Source: Actinomycetota bacterium (GTDB taxonomy: Bacteria; Actinomycetota; Humimicrobiia; Humimicrobiales; Humimicrobiaceae). From it: a stretch of 28,666 bases of DNA. The DNA is taken from NCBI GenBank assembly GCA_018400395.1, contig JAGYMN010000006.1, forward strand, positions 1 to 28,666, in the 5' to 3' direction. Positions 1 to 8,216 of this stretch are shown here, piece by piece (position 1 is the stretch's first letter; every line of letters starts with the position of its first letter). The notes beneath the pieces are model-generated. The model made no database searches and was not told where the DNA came from. It saw only the letters and a program-made list of their open reading frames with translations. The position numbers and the translations under genes are program-made.

Positions 1-82
1 TGAGGTAATCAATAGAATGCTATTATAGAATATCATATTAAGTAGAAAATTTAGGCAAAATAAAGGATTTTAATACTTTGTG

Positions 83-88
83 TATAAT
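83..88 (+). promoter_or_regulatory. possible -10 box of the YtxH-like gene
   Basis: A perfect TATAAT lies 57 bases before the ATG at 146. No recognisable -35 box sits 16-18 bases upstream, so this is only a candidate. The first 82 bases of the window are AT-rich and hold no coding region I can support. Confidence 0.3.
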
Positions 89-145
89 ATAATAAATAAG
101 TTTCATTTTATTGTTTATTTTTTTATAAAGTATGGAGGATAAGAC

Positions 146-463
146 ATGCAGGAAAATGATTCAGGTACAATTAAAGGTTTATTCATAGGATTGAGTCTCG
201 GTTTTATTGCGGGTGCTGTAACTGCAATGTTTCTGACCACCAAGACAGGAGCAGAGTTAAGATCGGATATAAGGAAAATAGCACTGGATATGAAAAGAAA
301 GGTAGAAGAAAAGGCAGGCAAAATAAAGGGCATTAGCAGGGATAAGTATAACGAAATAGTGGATAACGTTATAGAGAGCTACAATAAGGTAAAAGATTTT
401 ACAGAAAAAGAAATCGAGCTAATAAGGAAAATAATAATAGAGAAAAAAGAGTCAGCATCCTGA
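146..463 (+). CDS. YtxH-like small membrane protein
   Basis: A 105-residue protein with one N-terminal hydrophobic segment (about residues 9-31, with the GxxxG-like run GLSLGFIAGAVTAM) followed by TKTGAELR and a charged, probably helical or coiled-coil tail rich in Lys and Glu. This plan, including the TKTG/PKSG-type turn after the membrane segment, is that of the YtxH/gas-vesicle-like family, whose members are small stress-associated membrane proteins of unclear biochemical role. The start is supported by a strong GGAGG Shine-Dalgarno at 134-138. It stands alone: a hairpin terminator follows it. Family assignment is from overall pattern, not from any catalytic motif. Confidence 0.75.
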   Translation: MQENDSGTIKGLFIGLSLGFIAGAVTAMFLTTKTGAELRSDIRKIALDMKRKVEEKAGKIKGISRDKYNEIVDNVIESYNKVKDFTEKEIELIRKIIIEKKESAS

Positions 464-477
464 TAACCACCAGTATC

Positions 478-532
478 ATAGCTTCAGAATATTATTTTTT
501 TTATTATGAATGATATTTTGAAGCTATTTTTT
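478..532 (+). terminator. Rho-independent terminator after the YtxH-like gene
   Basis: The arm at 478-494 (atagcttcagaatatta) pairs with 511-527 (tgatattttgaagctat), all 17 positions as Watson-Crick or G-U pairs, and a run of six T at 527-532 follows. It starts 15 bases after the stop codon at 463 and separates this gene from korA. Confidence 0.75.
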
Positions 533-595
533 ATATTGATAATTATACATCTTGATAATATCATTATAATAATTAATTAATCATTCCCGCCTATC

Positions 596-2329
596 ATGAA
601 AGTAACAAACATAACCTGGCGAATAGGGGGAGAAGCGGGTTGCGGTATCCCTGCTGCCGGGAATATTTTTTCAAGAACATTTTCAAAAAAAGGATATTCT
701 GTTATAGATCATATTGAGTATCCTTTGCTTGTAAAGGGCGGTCATAGTACATATATATCCCGTTTAAATTCAGGAGAGATTTTTTCATTAAACAGGGATA
801 TTAATATACTTGCCGCTCTTGATCAAAGAACAATAGAAATGCACCAGGATGAGGTCATTTTTTCAGGTTATGTCATATATGATGGTGAAAAATATAGATT
901 AAAAGATAAAGTAAATATCAGAAAAGACATAAATTATATATCTGTTCCGTTTCAAAGAATAACTGCAGAGCAGGGTCTTTTAAATATAATGATAAGCAAT
1001 ATAGCCCTCGGTGCTTCGCTGGCCCTGATTGACTATAATGTTGATAATGCTGTTGACACGGTTAAGGATGTTTTAAGTGGCAGGGAACGGGAAACAATAG
1101 AGATGAATTCTAGAGCACTTGAATTTGGGTATAAGTATATAAGGGAGAAACTTAAGATCAAAGCTTACGAGCTCGAGATAGTCAAACCGGATGCAAAACT
1201 TCTTGTAACCGGCAATGATGCGGTGTTTCTGGCAGGTGTACGTTCGGGATGTAAGTTTTATGCTGAATGTCCGGCGCCCCAGTCTTATCCGATACACGAT
1301 TCATTTGCGGCAGTAGAGGATGATTTTAATATTGTGGCCAGGAATTCGGAGGACGAGATAGAAGCTTTAAATATGGCAATAGGTGCTTCTTTTGCAGGGG
1401 TCAGGACAATGGTAACCACTTCAGGCGCAGGTTTTTCTCTTATGGGTGAGGGTCTGGGATGTGCTGCTATTACAGAGACTCCTGTTGTAATCGTCCTGCT
1501 CCAGAGGCCGGCTCCTGCTGCAGGTCTGCCAACCTGGACCGAACAGGGGGATATGCTTTTCTCGTTATATGCATCAAATGGTGAATTTCCCAGAGTTGTC
1601 ATTGCCCCGGGTGATCCTGAAGAATGTTTTTATCTTACAGGCAGGGCATTCAGCATTGCAGAGAAGTATCAGATACCTGTAATAATAATTCTTGATAAAT
1701 ATCTGTCAGAGAGTCATTTTACTTTTGCAAAATTTGATATGAAGAAAATTAAAGCTGACAGAGAAAGCATTTACCTGAGTGACAGGGACATAACCGGAGA
1801 TTATTTTAGATATAATGATACAGGGAATGGCATTTCGCCGCGTCCTGTTGCAGGTCTGAAAAAAGGCATGCATATTGCCAATAGCGAAGAGCATGACAGA
1901 TATGGCTTTTCTGAAGAAGATGCCCATAACAGGAAGAGGATGGCTGATAAGAGATTCAGGAAGGTAGGAGGATTGCTGGAGGAGATCCAACCTCCCGTAA
2001 GGTATGGTCCTGTAAATGCGGATATGACAATATGGGGCTGGGGGTCCAGCAAGGGCCCGGTACTTGAGGCTATTAGAATCCTTAACAGCCAGGAAAAGAA
2101 AGTAAATTTTATCCATTTTACCTATCTTTACCCATTTGACCGTGAAATCGTAGAAAAATACATCAATGAGAGCAGTAAAAATGTAATAGTTGAAAATAAT
2201 AAAACTGCACAATTGTCAAAATTAATTGCACTTTATACAGGATACAGGATAGGCAATAAGATATTAAAATACAGCGGAAGGCAATTTCTTCCCGAGGAGA
2301 TCGTAGAAAGTATAGAAAAAATCGAGTAG
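596..2329 (+). CDS. korA: 2-oxoacid:ferredoxin oxidoreductase, fused gamma-alpha subunit
   Basis: A 577-residue subunit of a ferredoxin-dependent 2-oxoacid oxidoreductase (oxidative decarboxylation of a 2-oxoacid to an acyl-CoA with reduced ferredoxin). The gamma domain comes first (about 1-185) with the IGGEAGCGI loop at 10-18, then the alpha domain (about 195-577) opening with TGNDAV. This gamma-alpha fusion and length fit the KorA class. Odd: the normally conserved YPITP motif reads CPAPQ at 225-229, so the usual substrate (2-oxoglutarate) should not be assumed. The ATG at 596 has no good Shine-Dalgarno, but the protein begins a typical few residues before the glycine loop. korB follows after 27 bases. 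Family is certain; substrate is open. Confidence 0.88.
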   Translation: MKVTNITWRIGGEAGCGIPAAGNIFSRTFSKKGYSVIDHIEYPLLVKGGHSTYISRLNSGEIFSLNRDINILAALDQRTIEMHQDEVIFSGYVIYDGEKYRLKDKVNIRKDINYISVPFQRITAEQGLLNIMISNIALGASLALIDYNVDNAVDTVKDVLSGRERETIEMNSRALEFGYKYIREKLKIKAYELEIVKPDAKLLVTGNDAVFLAGVRSGCKFYAECPAPQSYPIHDSFAAVEDDFNIVARNSEDEIEALNMAIGASFAGVRTMVTTSGAGFSLMGEGLGCAAITETPVVIVLLQRPAPAAGLPTWTEQGDMLFSLYASNGEFPRVVIAPGDPEECFYLTGRAFSIAEKYQIPVIIILDKYLSESHFTFAKFDMKKIKADRESIYLSDRDITGDYFRYNDTGNGISPRPVAGLKKGMHIANSEEHDRYGFSEEDAHNRKRMADKRFRKVGGLLEEIQPPVRYGPVNADMTIWGWGSSKGPVLEAIRILNSQEKKVNFIHFTYLYPFDREIVEKYINESSKNVIVENNKTAQLSKLIALYTGYRIGNKILKYSGRQFLPEEIVESIEKIE

Positions 2330-2356
2330 AAAGAATTTTTTGAGACTGAAGAGAAA

Positions 2357-3229
2357 ATGAGAGAAGAATACAGACTAAAACCTTCAGATTTTAATACGGA
2401 AAGGCGACCCACATGGTGCAGGGGTTGTGGTAATTACGCAATCCATGACGCTCTTAAAAAAGTATTTGTGCAGCTTGAACTATACCCCCATCAGATAATA
2501 ATGGTATACGGGACCGGATGCTCGGGAAGCGGTGTTAATTTTTTAAGGACCTATGGTTTTCACTGCATGCACGGAAGAGCTATTCCCATAGCTGCGGGTG
2601 CAGGCCTGGCCGCCCATAAGATGACCGTCATTGCAGTAAGCGGTGACGGGGATATCATGGGTGCAGGCGGTAATCAATTTATTCATGCCTGCAGGAGAAA
2701 TATAAATATTACCTGCATCCTTGTTGATAATCATGTATATGGACTTGCAGGAGGGCAGGTATCTCCAACAGGTGGGAACGATTATAAAGCAGGATCTGCA
2801 ACCAGGGTAATTTCTGTACAGCCAATAAATCCCGTTTCGCTTGCCATTGCATCAGGAGCTACTTTTATAGCAAGAGGTTTTTCCGGTGATCCCTTACAGC
2901 TAAGGGAAATATTGAAAAAGGCTGTAAGGCACAGAGGATTTTCTCTTATAGACGTTCTTGCGCCGTGCATTATCTACAGCAGTGTGGATATATATGGGTA
3001 TTACAGAAGAAAAATTTACAGGCTGGAAGATGTAAAGAGTTACGACAGGAGCAAAAAGGCTGAGGCGTTTGAAAAATCCCTGGAAAATGACAGGCTGCCG
3101 ACAGGGATATTTTATAAAGTTGATGAACCTGTATACGAGGATACGCTCAAACAGATTGACAGAAAACCTCTTATTGACCATATAATAAGTGATATAGACA
3201 TTAATAAACTGCTTAACAGATATTACTGA
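2357..3229 (+). CDS. korB: 2-oxoacid:ferredoxin oxidoreductase, beta (TPP) subunit
   Basis: A 290-residue thiamine-diphosphate and [4Fe-4S] subunit, partner of the preceding gene. Visible are the cluster cysteines C21 and C24 (WCRGCGN), C55 (GTGCSGSG) and C204, the HGRA loop at 72-75, the GDGD metal/TPP motif at 96-99 and the distal NHVYGLAGGQVSPT at 125-138. The last resembles the family form YGMTGGQ.SPT, but M-T is replaced by L-A. Length is normal for KorB. No ferredoxin-like delta subunit is encoded nearby, as expected for the two-subunit class. It begins 27 bases after korA and is surely co-transcribed. The gap to the next gene (112 bases) contains no strong terminator, only a weak A/T palindrome near 3270-3291. 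Confidence 0.9.
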   Translation: MREEYRLKPSDFNTERRPTWCRGCGNYAIHDALKKVFVQLELYPHQIIMVYGTGCSGSGVNFLRTYGFHCMHGRAIPIAAGAGLAAHKMTVIAVSGDGDIMGAGGNQFIHACRRNINITCILVDNHVYGLAGGQVSPTGGNDYKAGSATRVISVQPINPVSLAIASGATFIARGFSGDPLQLREILKKAVRHRGFSLIDVLAPCIIYSSVDIYGYYRRKIYRLEDVKSYDRSKKAEAFEKSLENDRLPTGIFYKVDEPVYEDTLKQIDRKPLIDHIISDIDINKLLNRYY

Positions 3230-3341
3230 TTTATATCTTTTCAATAAAGATTTTTCATTATATATTTGCCTATTTTTTAAAAAAATAATAGATTATACTG
3301 AATTTCTGGTAAATGTAATAGAAGTTTAATTATAAGTTTTT

Positions 3342-3977
3342 ATGTCAGGACATATAATAACGGGAAAAGATAAACCATATATTATAGCAGCTATTTATGG
3401 AAGCCCCCGGAGGAAAGGCAACACCGCACTGCTCCTGGACAGTTTTCTGGAGGGAGTAAGATATGGATGCAGCGCCACAGGGAAATATCCTGATATAAAA
3501 AAGATAATAGCTTCAGAACTTGATTTATCTCCCTGCAGGGAATGTGGAGCTTGTTCCAGGACAGGGGAATGCATAATCGGGGATGATATGCAGGATATAT
3601 ACAGGATCCTTGCCGATGCGGATTTTATTGCAGTAGCATCTCCTGTATTCTTTACCACTGTGTCGGGCTACCTTAAGGCAATTATCGACAGGTGCCAGAG
3701 ATTCTGGTCTCTTAAATATGAGCATAAAAAAAATATCATAAAAAAGAAAAGGGGCGGCATGTTTATATGCGTCTCGGGTTCTGAACTGGAATCTATATTT
3801 GACTGTCCAAAAAAAGTAATAAGGTCTTTTTTTGATGTGCTGTTTGTGGACTATATAAGAGATTTTCTTTACGGGAAGACTGACAGCGAAGGAGAAATAT
3901 TAAAAAATGATGCCGCGGTTGAAGATGTTTATAATTTCGGTAAAAAAATTGGTACGGGAAATACGGAGAAGGAATGA
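3342..3977 (+). CDS. Isf-type iron-sulfur flavoprotein (FMN reductase fold)
   Basis: A 211-residue flavodoxin-fold protein. The N-terminal IYGSPRRKGNT segment (about residues 18-28) is the FMN phosphate loop of the NADPH-dependent FMN reductase family, and SPVFFTTVSGYLKAIIDR is its second flavin-binding region. A compact cysteine motif, PCRECGACSRTGEC (C-x2-C-x2-C-x5-C), matches the [4Fe-4S] site of iron-sulfur flavoproteins of the Methanosarcina Isf type, which pass electrons from ferredoxin to FMN. The start lacks a clear Shine-Dalgarno. Its stop overlaps the next start as ATGA, so it is translationally coupled to the TlpA-like thioredoxin. Physiological acceptor unknown; see findings. Confidence 0.82.
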   Translation: MSGHIITGKDKPYIIAAIYGSPRRKGNTALLLDSFLEGVRYGCSATGKYPDIKKIIASELDLSPCRECGACSRTGECIIGDDMQDIYRILADADFIAVASPVFFTTVSGYLKAIIDRCQRFWSLKYEHKKNIIKKKRGGMFICVSGSELESIFDCPKKVIRSFFDVLFVDYIRDFLYGKTDSEGEILKNDAAVEDVYNFGKKIGTGNTEKE

Positions 3978-4504
3978 AATTTAATAAGATAATAGTATCA
4001 ACGGGAATTTTAGCAGTTTTTTTCCTGCTTGTTGCCGTTTCAGGCTGCGGCAGCAATGATGCTGGTGAAAACGCTGGTTATGACGGGCCAACTGCAGCCG
4101 GAGATTATGAAAATGATTTTGAATTGAAGGATCTTGACGGTAAAAGTATATCAATTTCAGATTTTAGAGATAAGACGGTCGTGCTTAATTTCTGGGCGAC
4201 GTGGTGTCCCCCCTGTAAAAAGGAGATCCCGGACTTTATCGAAGTCTATTCTGAATACAGAGACAGGGGTGTAGTTTTTATAGGAATATCAAATGAAGAT
4301 TCCGCAATACTTAGGAGTTTTGCAGAAGATTTTGGAATAAATTACTGCATACTGGTTGATAGTATAAACATAACAGGGCAGTGGGGGATAAGGGCGATTC
4401 CTACTACATTCATACTGGACGGTAATGGAAGAATAATTTTTGAAAACGTTGGTATGATGTCCAGAGATCAGCTTACGGGTGCATTGGAAGAGGCACTGCA
4501 TTAA
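3974..4504 (+). CDS. TlpA/ResA-family thioredoxin lipoprotein
   Basis: A 176-residue extracytoplasmic thiol-disulfide oxidoreductase. Residues 1-24 are a lipoprotein signal peptide with the lipobox VSGC, giving acylated Cys25. A flexible linker leads to an AhpC/TSA-Redoxin type thioredoxin domain from about residue 46: active site WCPPC with C78 and C81, and the cis-proline in AIPTTF. CPPC favours a reducing role, as in ResA and TlpA. It is likely re-reduced by the CcdA encoded 44 bases downstream and lipidated by the Lgt encoded after that. A GGAGAAGGA Shine-Dalgarno inside the end of the preceding gene supports the ATG at 3974, which overlaps the upstream stop by 4 bases. Confidence 0.88.
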   Translation: MKFNKIIVSTGILAVFFLLVAVSGCGSNDAGENAGYDGPTAAGDYENDFELKDLDGKSISISDFRDKTVVLNFWATWCPPCKKEIPDFIEVYSEYRDRGVVFIGISNEDSAILRSFAEDFGINYCILVDSINITGQWGIRAIPTTFILDGNGRIIFENVGMMSRDQLTGALEEALH

Positions 4505-4548
4505 CAGAACTTAAGATTTGATAGATAAATTTTAAAAAGGTTATTAAT

Positions 4549-5283
4549 ATGCTGGAAATCGGACTACTGTCATCTTTTATTGCCGGGCTTCTGGCTTTTG
4601 TTTCACCCTGTGTACTTCCTCTGGTTCCCGTTTATATAGGTATTATGTCAAAGAAGGTAATCAGCAGTGATGAAAATATAAAAACTCCCGGAAAACCATA
4701 TCTTTTTTTTAACAGCCTGTTATTTGTTGCAGGTTTTACTTCTGTATTCATGTTGCTTGGTTCAACTGCCACTATTCTCGGACAGGTTTTAAAAAATTAT
4801 TCCGGTATAATAAGCCGGGTGGGAGGGGCTGTACTTATTGTTTTCGGCCTTCATTATATGGGAGTTTTTAGGATAAGGTTTTTAAATCTTGAAAAGAGGT
4901 TCAGTATGCCGGCCAAGGTAGGATCCGGTTACGCGGGTTCTTTCATTTTTGGAGTGATTTTCTCGTTTGGATGGGTCCCATGTGTCGGGATTATTCTTTC
5001 TGGCATCCTGCTTATGGCAAGCAGGCTCGAAACACTGCTTCAGGGAGTACTTCTTCTGGGTTTATTTTCCGCAGGCCTGGGTCTCCCCTTCATACTTGCA
5101 AGTATATTTATAGGCCTTTTTTCAGGAATACTTAAGAAGCTTAACAGGTATTTAAATATTGTTTCCATAATCTCTGGACTATTTATTGTTGCCCTTGGCA
5201 TAGTATTTGTTACTGATTCAATGATGAAGATAACCGGCCTGATTTCCAGGTATATCCCTATCCTCGACAGATTAAATTTTTAA
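4549..5283 (+). CDS. ccdA: CcdA-type thiol-reductant membrane transporter
   Basis: A 244-residue integral membrane protein with about six hydrophobic segments. The first carries SPCVLPL (C21) and the fourth WVPCVG (C145), the paired redox cysteines that CcdA/DsbD-beta proteins use to move reducing equivalents from the cytoplasm across the membrane. The length is typical of stand-alone CcdA. The upstream TlpA-like lipoprotein is its probable outer-face partner. No cytochrome c maturation gene occurs in the window, so the pair may serve general disulfide reduction rather than cytochrome assembly. The start is preceded by an AAAAAGG-type ribosome site. Confidence 0.9.
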   Translation: MLEIGLLSSFIAGLLAFVSPCVLPLVPVYIGIMSKKVISSDENIKTPGKPYLFFNSLLFVAGFTSVFMLLGSTATILGQVLKNYSGIISRVGGAVLIVFGLHYMGVFRIRFLNLEKRFSMPAKVGSGYAGSFIFGVIFSFGWVPCVGIILSGILLMASRLETLLQGVLLLGLFSAGLGLPFILASIFIGLFSGILKKLNRYLNIVSIISGLFIVALGIVFVTDSMMKITGLISRYIPILDRLNF

Positions 5284-5366
5284 ATAAATATTTATTCTGA
5301 TTTATGATAAAATTTCAATATTTAACAGATGAGAATAAATATTAAAAAGATATTTGAGGAGGAATC

Positions 5367-6182
5367 TTGAACATTGATCCAATAGCTTTTACCATATTTA
5401 ACCTTGAGATCAGATGGTATGGAATAATAACTGCTGCTGCACTTGTGATAGGGTTCACGGTAGCTTATTTTATCGCCAGGTACCGTACGCAGAAACAGGA
5501 TGAGATACTTAATTTTGCCCCATTTGCAATAATATTTGCGATACTGGGTGCAAGGCTTTTACATGTTTTTGTCAACTGGTCATATTACAGTGAAAATCCA
5601 CTTTATATCTTTGCATTCCGTAGAGGCGGACTAGCAATCCAGGGTGCCATGGTCGGCGGCATACTTGCCCTGCTGGTATTTTGCAGGGTAAGGAAACTGG
5701 ATTTCTGGCTCTGGGCAGATATTGCGGCTCCTGGGCTTTTACTGGGACAGGCCATAGGAAGATGGGGAAATTTCTTTAATCAGGAGGCTTTCGGAAGGCC
5801 GACTGATCTTCCCTGGGCCATATATATAAGGCCCGAGAACAGACCCTTTAATTATACAAGTTATGAGTACTTTCACCCAACATTCCTCTATGAATCAATA
5901 GCAAATCTTGCGTTATTCATACTGCTTGTTATAATGCACCGTTTTTACAAGAACAGGCCGGACAGGCTTCCATATGGGATCATTCTTGCAATGTACCTGG
6001 GGATATATGCAGTTTACAGGACCCTGATAGAAGCATACAGGATAGATAGTACCTATTTTGGCCCTATTAAAGTGGTGTATATAATAGATTTCTTTGCAGT
6101 TGTTGCAGCATTGGTCATTGTAAATCATGTTATGCGCAGGTTCAGGGAGAAAAAAGCAAGGGAGCTTAATTCTGATAAATAA
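5367..6182 (+). CDS. lgt: prolipoprotein diacylglyceryl transferase
   Basis: A 271-residue, multi-pass membrane enzyme that moves diacylglycerol from phosphatidylglycerol to the lipobox cysteine of prolipoproteins. The Lgt signature GRWGNFFNQEAFGRP is intact, as are the early IRWYGI region, the RRGGLAIQGA stretch and HPTFLYE. The start is TTG at 5367, fixed by the strong GAGGAGG at 5356-5362; no ATG lies nearby in frame. It follows tlpA and ccdA in the same direction, with an 83-base gap that holds no clear terminator. Likely substrates in this window include the TlpA-like protein and perhaps the lipoprotein-like product at 16404-16955. Confidence 0.95.
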   Translation: MNIDPIAFTIFNLEIRWYGIITAAALVIGFTVAYFIARYRTQKQDEILNFAPFAIIFAILGARLLHVFVNWSYYSENPLYIFAFRRGGLAIQGAMVGGILALLVFCRVRKLDFWLWADIAAPGLLLGQAIGRWGNFFNQEAFGRPTDLPWAIYIRPENRPFNYTSYEYFHPTFLYESIANLALFILLVIMHRFYKNRPDRLPYGIILAMYLGIYAVYRTLIEAYRIDSTYFGPIKVVYIIDFFAVVAALVIVNHVMRRFREKKARELNSDK

Positions 6183-6218
6183 ATTTTTAAAACATATTGA
6201 CGTTTAAATAAAGTATGA

Positions 6219-6779
6219 CTATTCAGAATTTCTTATACTGTATTTACAGCCGCAGTAATTCTGGCGGTAGAAGGCGTATTTATATGACAGTCCTGTTGTC
6301 TTTTTGAAGCCATCTTTTTTTTTAAGATCCGAGACAAAAAAATCAATGCCTGATTTCTTCGCGATCAGGGTTCCTACCTCGTTTATGACTCTGCTGTTCT
6401 TATGAGGGCTAATGGAAAGAGTGGTAGCGAATATATCAAACCCATCTTTTTTGGCAGTCATGGCTGTTTCTTTAAGGCGCAGGTAAAAACATATTCTGCA
6501 TCTTTTACCTCCTTCTGGCTCGCCTGCAAGATGTTTTGTTTTATCAAACCATTTTTTGTCCTCATATTTTCCCACCAGCAGGGGAGTATTTGATAGCCCT
6601 GCAAGTTTTTGAACGTCTTGAAGCCTCTTATAATATTCTTCTTCAGGGTATATGTTGGGATTATAATAGAAAAATGTTATATCAAAATCATTTTCCAGAA
6701 GCAGAACAGGATAAGCTGCACAGTTTGCGCAGCATACATGCAGAAGCATTCTGGGTTTTAAAGTTGAATATTTTGACAA
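6219..6779 (-). CDS. queH: epoxyqueuosine reductase QueH
   Basis: A 186-residue cytoplasmic enzyme of the DUF208/QueH family, which reduces epoxyqueuosine in tRNA to queuosine and replaces the cobalamin-dependent QueG. Visible cysteines: C16, C17 and C20 (HVCCANC), C94 and C97 (KRCRICFYLRL) and C176 and C178 (YCGC), the set expected to hold the iron-sulfur cluster and a second metal site. The start is taken as TTG at 6779, with a short AGG upstream; the ATG at residue 11 (MLLHVCC) is an alternative that would still keep all cysteines. It is divergent from hisD and convergent with lgt, so it is probably a single-gene unit. Confidence 0.9.
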   Translation of the reverse strand: MSKYSTLKPRMLLHVCCANCAAYPVLLLENDFDITFFYYNPNIYPEEEYYKRLQDVQKLAGLSNTPLLVGKYEDKKWFDKTKHLAGEPEGGKRCRICFYLRLKETAMTAKKDGFDIFATTLSISPHKNSRVINEVGTLIAKKSGIDFFVSDLKKKDGFKKTTGLSYKYAFYRQNYCGCKYSIRNSE

Positions 6780-6819
6780 TTTACCTATAATATTAAATTT
6801 ATCTTTTGTTATTTTAAAA

Positions 6820-6825
6820 TATAAT
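6820..6825 (+). promoter_or_regulatory. possible -10 box for hisD
   Basis: A perfect TATAAT lies 37 bases before the hisD start, in the 83-base divergent gap with queH. The sequence at the -35 distance (TTTATC around 6798-6803, 16-base spacer) is a poor match, so this is a candidate only. Confidence 0.3.
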
Positions 6826-6862
6826 AATCGAAACCATTGAAAGTATCAAAATAATTAGACAT

Positions 6863-8203
6863 ATGGCTGCTATTTCATTAAAAATTGAAGAGCTTAAGTC
6901 TTCCAGAGATATATCCAGTTATCTCTATGACAGGGAAGATATTAGTCCCGGGATTGTCGCTAAAGTAAATAAGATCCTTGAAGATGTTAGGCGTGGCGGC
7001 GACAGGGCTCTAATTAAATATATAAGAAGATTTGACCGTACCGATCTGGATGATATTAAAGATATAATCGTAAGCGAAGATGAAATTTCGTCAGCAGTTA
7101 AGGGGTTCAAAAAGGAATTTCCTGATCTGGCCGGAGCTCTTGCTCAAAGCAGGAAAAATATTGAACAATATCACATTTTCCAGCTTAAAAATGGAGAAAA
7201 GTCGTGGTTAAAGGAGTTTGGGCCCGGTAGAAAGCTCGGTCAGAAGATAACCCCTATTAAAAGAGTAGGGCTCTATGTGCCAGGTGGCAGGTATATATAT
7301 CCATCTACCGTACTTATGACCACAATACCCGCCATTATTGCAGGCGTGGATGAGATAGCTCTATTCTCTCCTCCTGGCAGAAATGGAAACCTTGATGATA
7401 TTTTACTTTACCTATTAGGCATAATGGGTATCCATGAGGCATATAAGGTAGGCGGCGCACAGGCAATAGCAGCTATGGCCTTTGGTACGGAGACCATTAA
7501 AAAAGTGGACAAGATAACAGGTCCCGGTAATATATACGTGGCTACTGCAAAGAGGATTGTAAACGGATATGTGGGCATAGATTGCCTGGCGGGCCCCAGT
7601 GATATCACAATAATAGCAGATGATAGTGCGAGGGCGGACTTTATAGCCCTTGATCTTCTCTCGCAGGCCGAGCACGATCCTTTTTCCAGAAGCGTACTTC
7701 TTGCGAAGAGCAAAAGATTGGCAGAGAAGGTGGTAGAGTCAATAAATATGCTTCTGGAGACCTTAAAAAATGATACAGCATATAAAAAAAATGTTGAGAT
7801 TGCTTTAAAGTCCATGAAGGACTTCTGCAGGATTTTCTACAGCAGCAAAACCGAACTGCTTATTGAAGCCTGCAATACTATCGCACCGGAGCACCTTGAA
7901 ATAATAACGGAAGATCCTGATAATATTGTTAAAGGCATCCGCAATGCAGGTGCAATATTTATAGGCAGTTTCACTCCTGTGGTAGCTGGAGATTATATCG
8001 CGGGCACAAATCATGTAATACCAACTGCTGGAAATGCCAGGTTTTCATCACCGCTTTCGGTAAATGATTTCCTTAAAAGAAGCAGTATCTGTATCTATGA
8101 TAGGGATGCTCTTGAAAAGGAGAAAGATAAGATTGCTGTAATAGCGGAATTCGAAAGGTTATATAACCACAGGGATGCTGTTTTAAAAAGATTTAGTCTA
8201 TAA
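6863..8203 (+). CDS. hisD: histidinol dehydrogenase
   Basis: A 446-residue enzyme for the last two oxidations of histidine synthesis (L-histidinol to L-histidine with two NAD+). Family marks in order: GLYVPGGRYIYPSTVLM, KITGPGNIYVA, CLAGPSDI and the metal-site block QAEHD at 268-272 (Q268, H271), then GTNHVIPT and a LSVNDFLKRSS segment near the C-terminus. Length is normal. The ATG has no strong ribosome site but sits at the expected N-terminus. hisC follows after 13 bases; no other his genes are in the window, so the pathway is split across the genome. Confidence 0.95.
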   Translation: MAAISLKIEELKSSRDISSYLYDREDISPGIVAKVNKILEDVRRGGDRALIKYIRRFDRTDLDDIKDIIVSEDEISSAVKGFKKEFPDLAGALAQSRKNIEQYHIFQLKNGEKSWLKEFGPGRKLGQKITPIKRVGLYVPGGRYIYPSTVLMTTIPAIIAGVDEIALFSPPGRNGNLDDILLYLLGIMGIHEAYKVGGAQAIAAMAFGTETIKKVDKITGPGNIYVATAKRIVNGYVGIDCLAGPSDITIIADDSARADFIALDLLSQAEHDPFSRSVLLAKSKRLAEKVVESINMLLETLKNDTAYKKNVEIALKSMKDFCRIFYSSKTELLIEACNTIAPEHLEIITEDPDNIVKGIRNAGAIFIGSFTPVVAGDYIAGTNHVIPTAGNARFSSPLSVNDFLKRSSICIYDRDALEKEKDKIAVIAEFERLYNHRDAVLKRFSL

Positions 8204-8216
8204 GAATAGAGGAAGA

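Noticed and set aside
1706..2212. 168-residue open frame on the reverse strand inside korA
   Set aside because: It is a shadow of the well-supported korA frame; its residues show no family pattern and there is no ribosome site.
3266..3299. TTGCCT and TATACT upstream of the iron-sulfur flavoprotein gene
   Set aside because: The spacer would be 22 bases, too long for a normal promoter, and the A/T palindrome between them is expected by chance in this AT-rich gap.
6773..6791. TTGACA plus TATAAT between queH and hisD
   Set aside because: The two boxes are only 7 bases apart and the first lies within the start of queH, so they cannot form one promoter.
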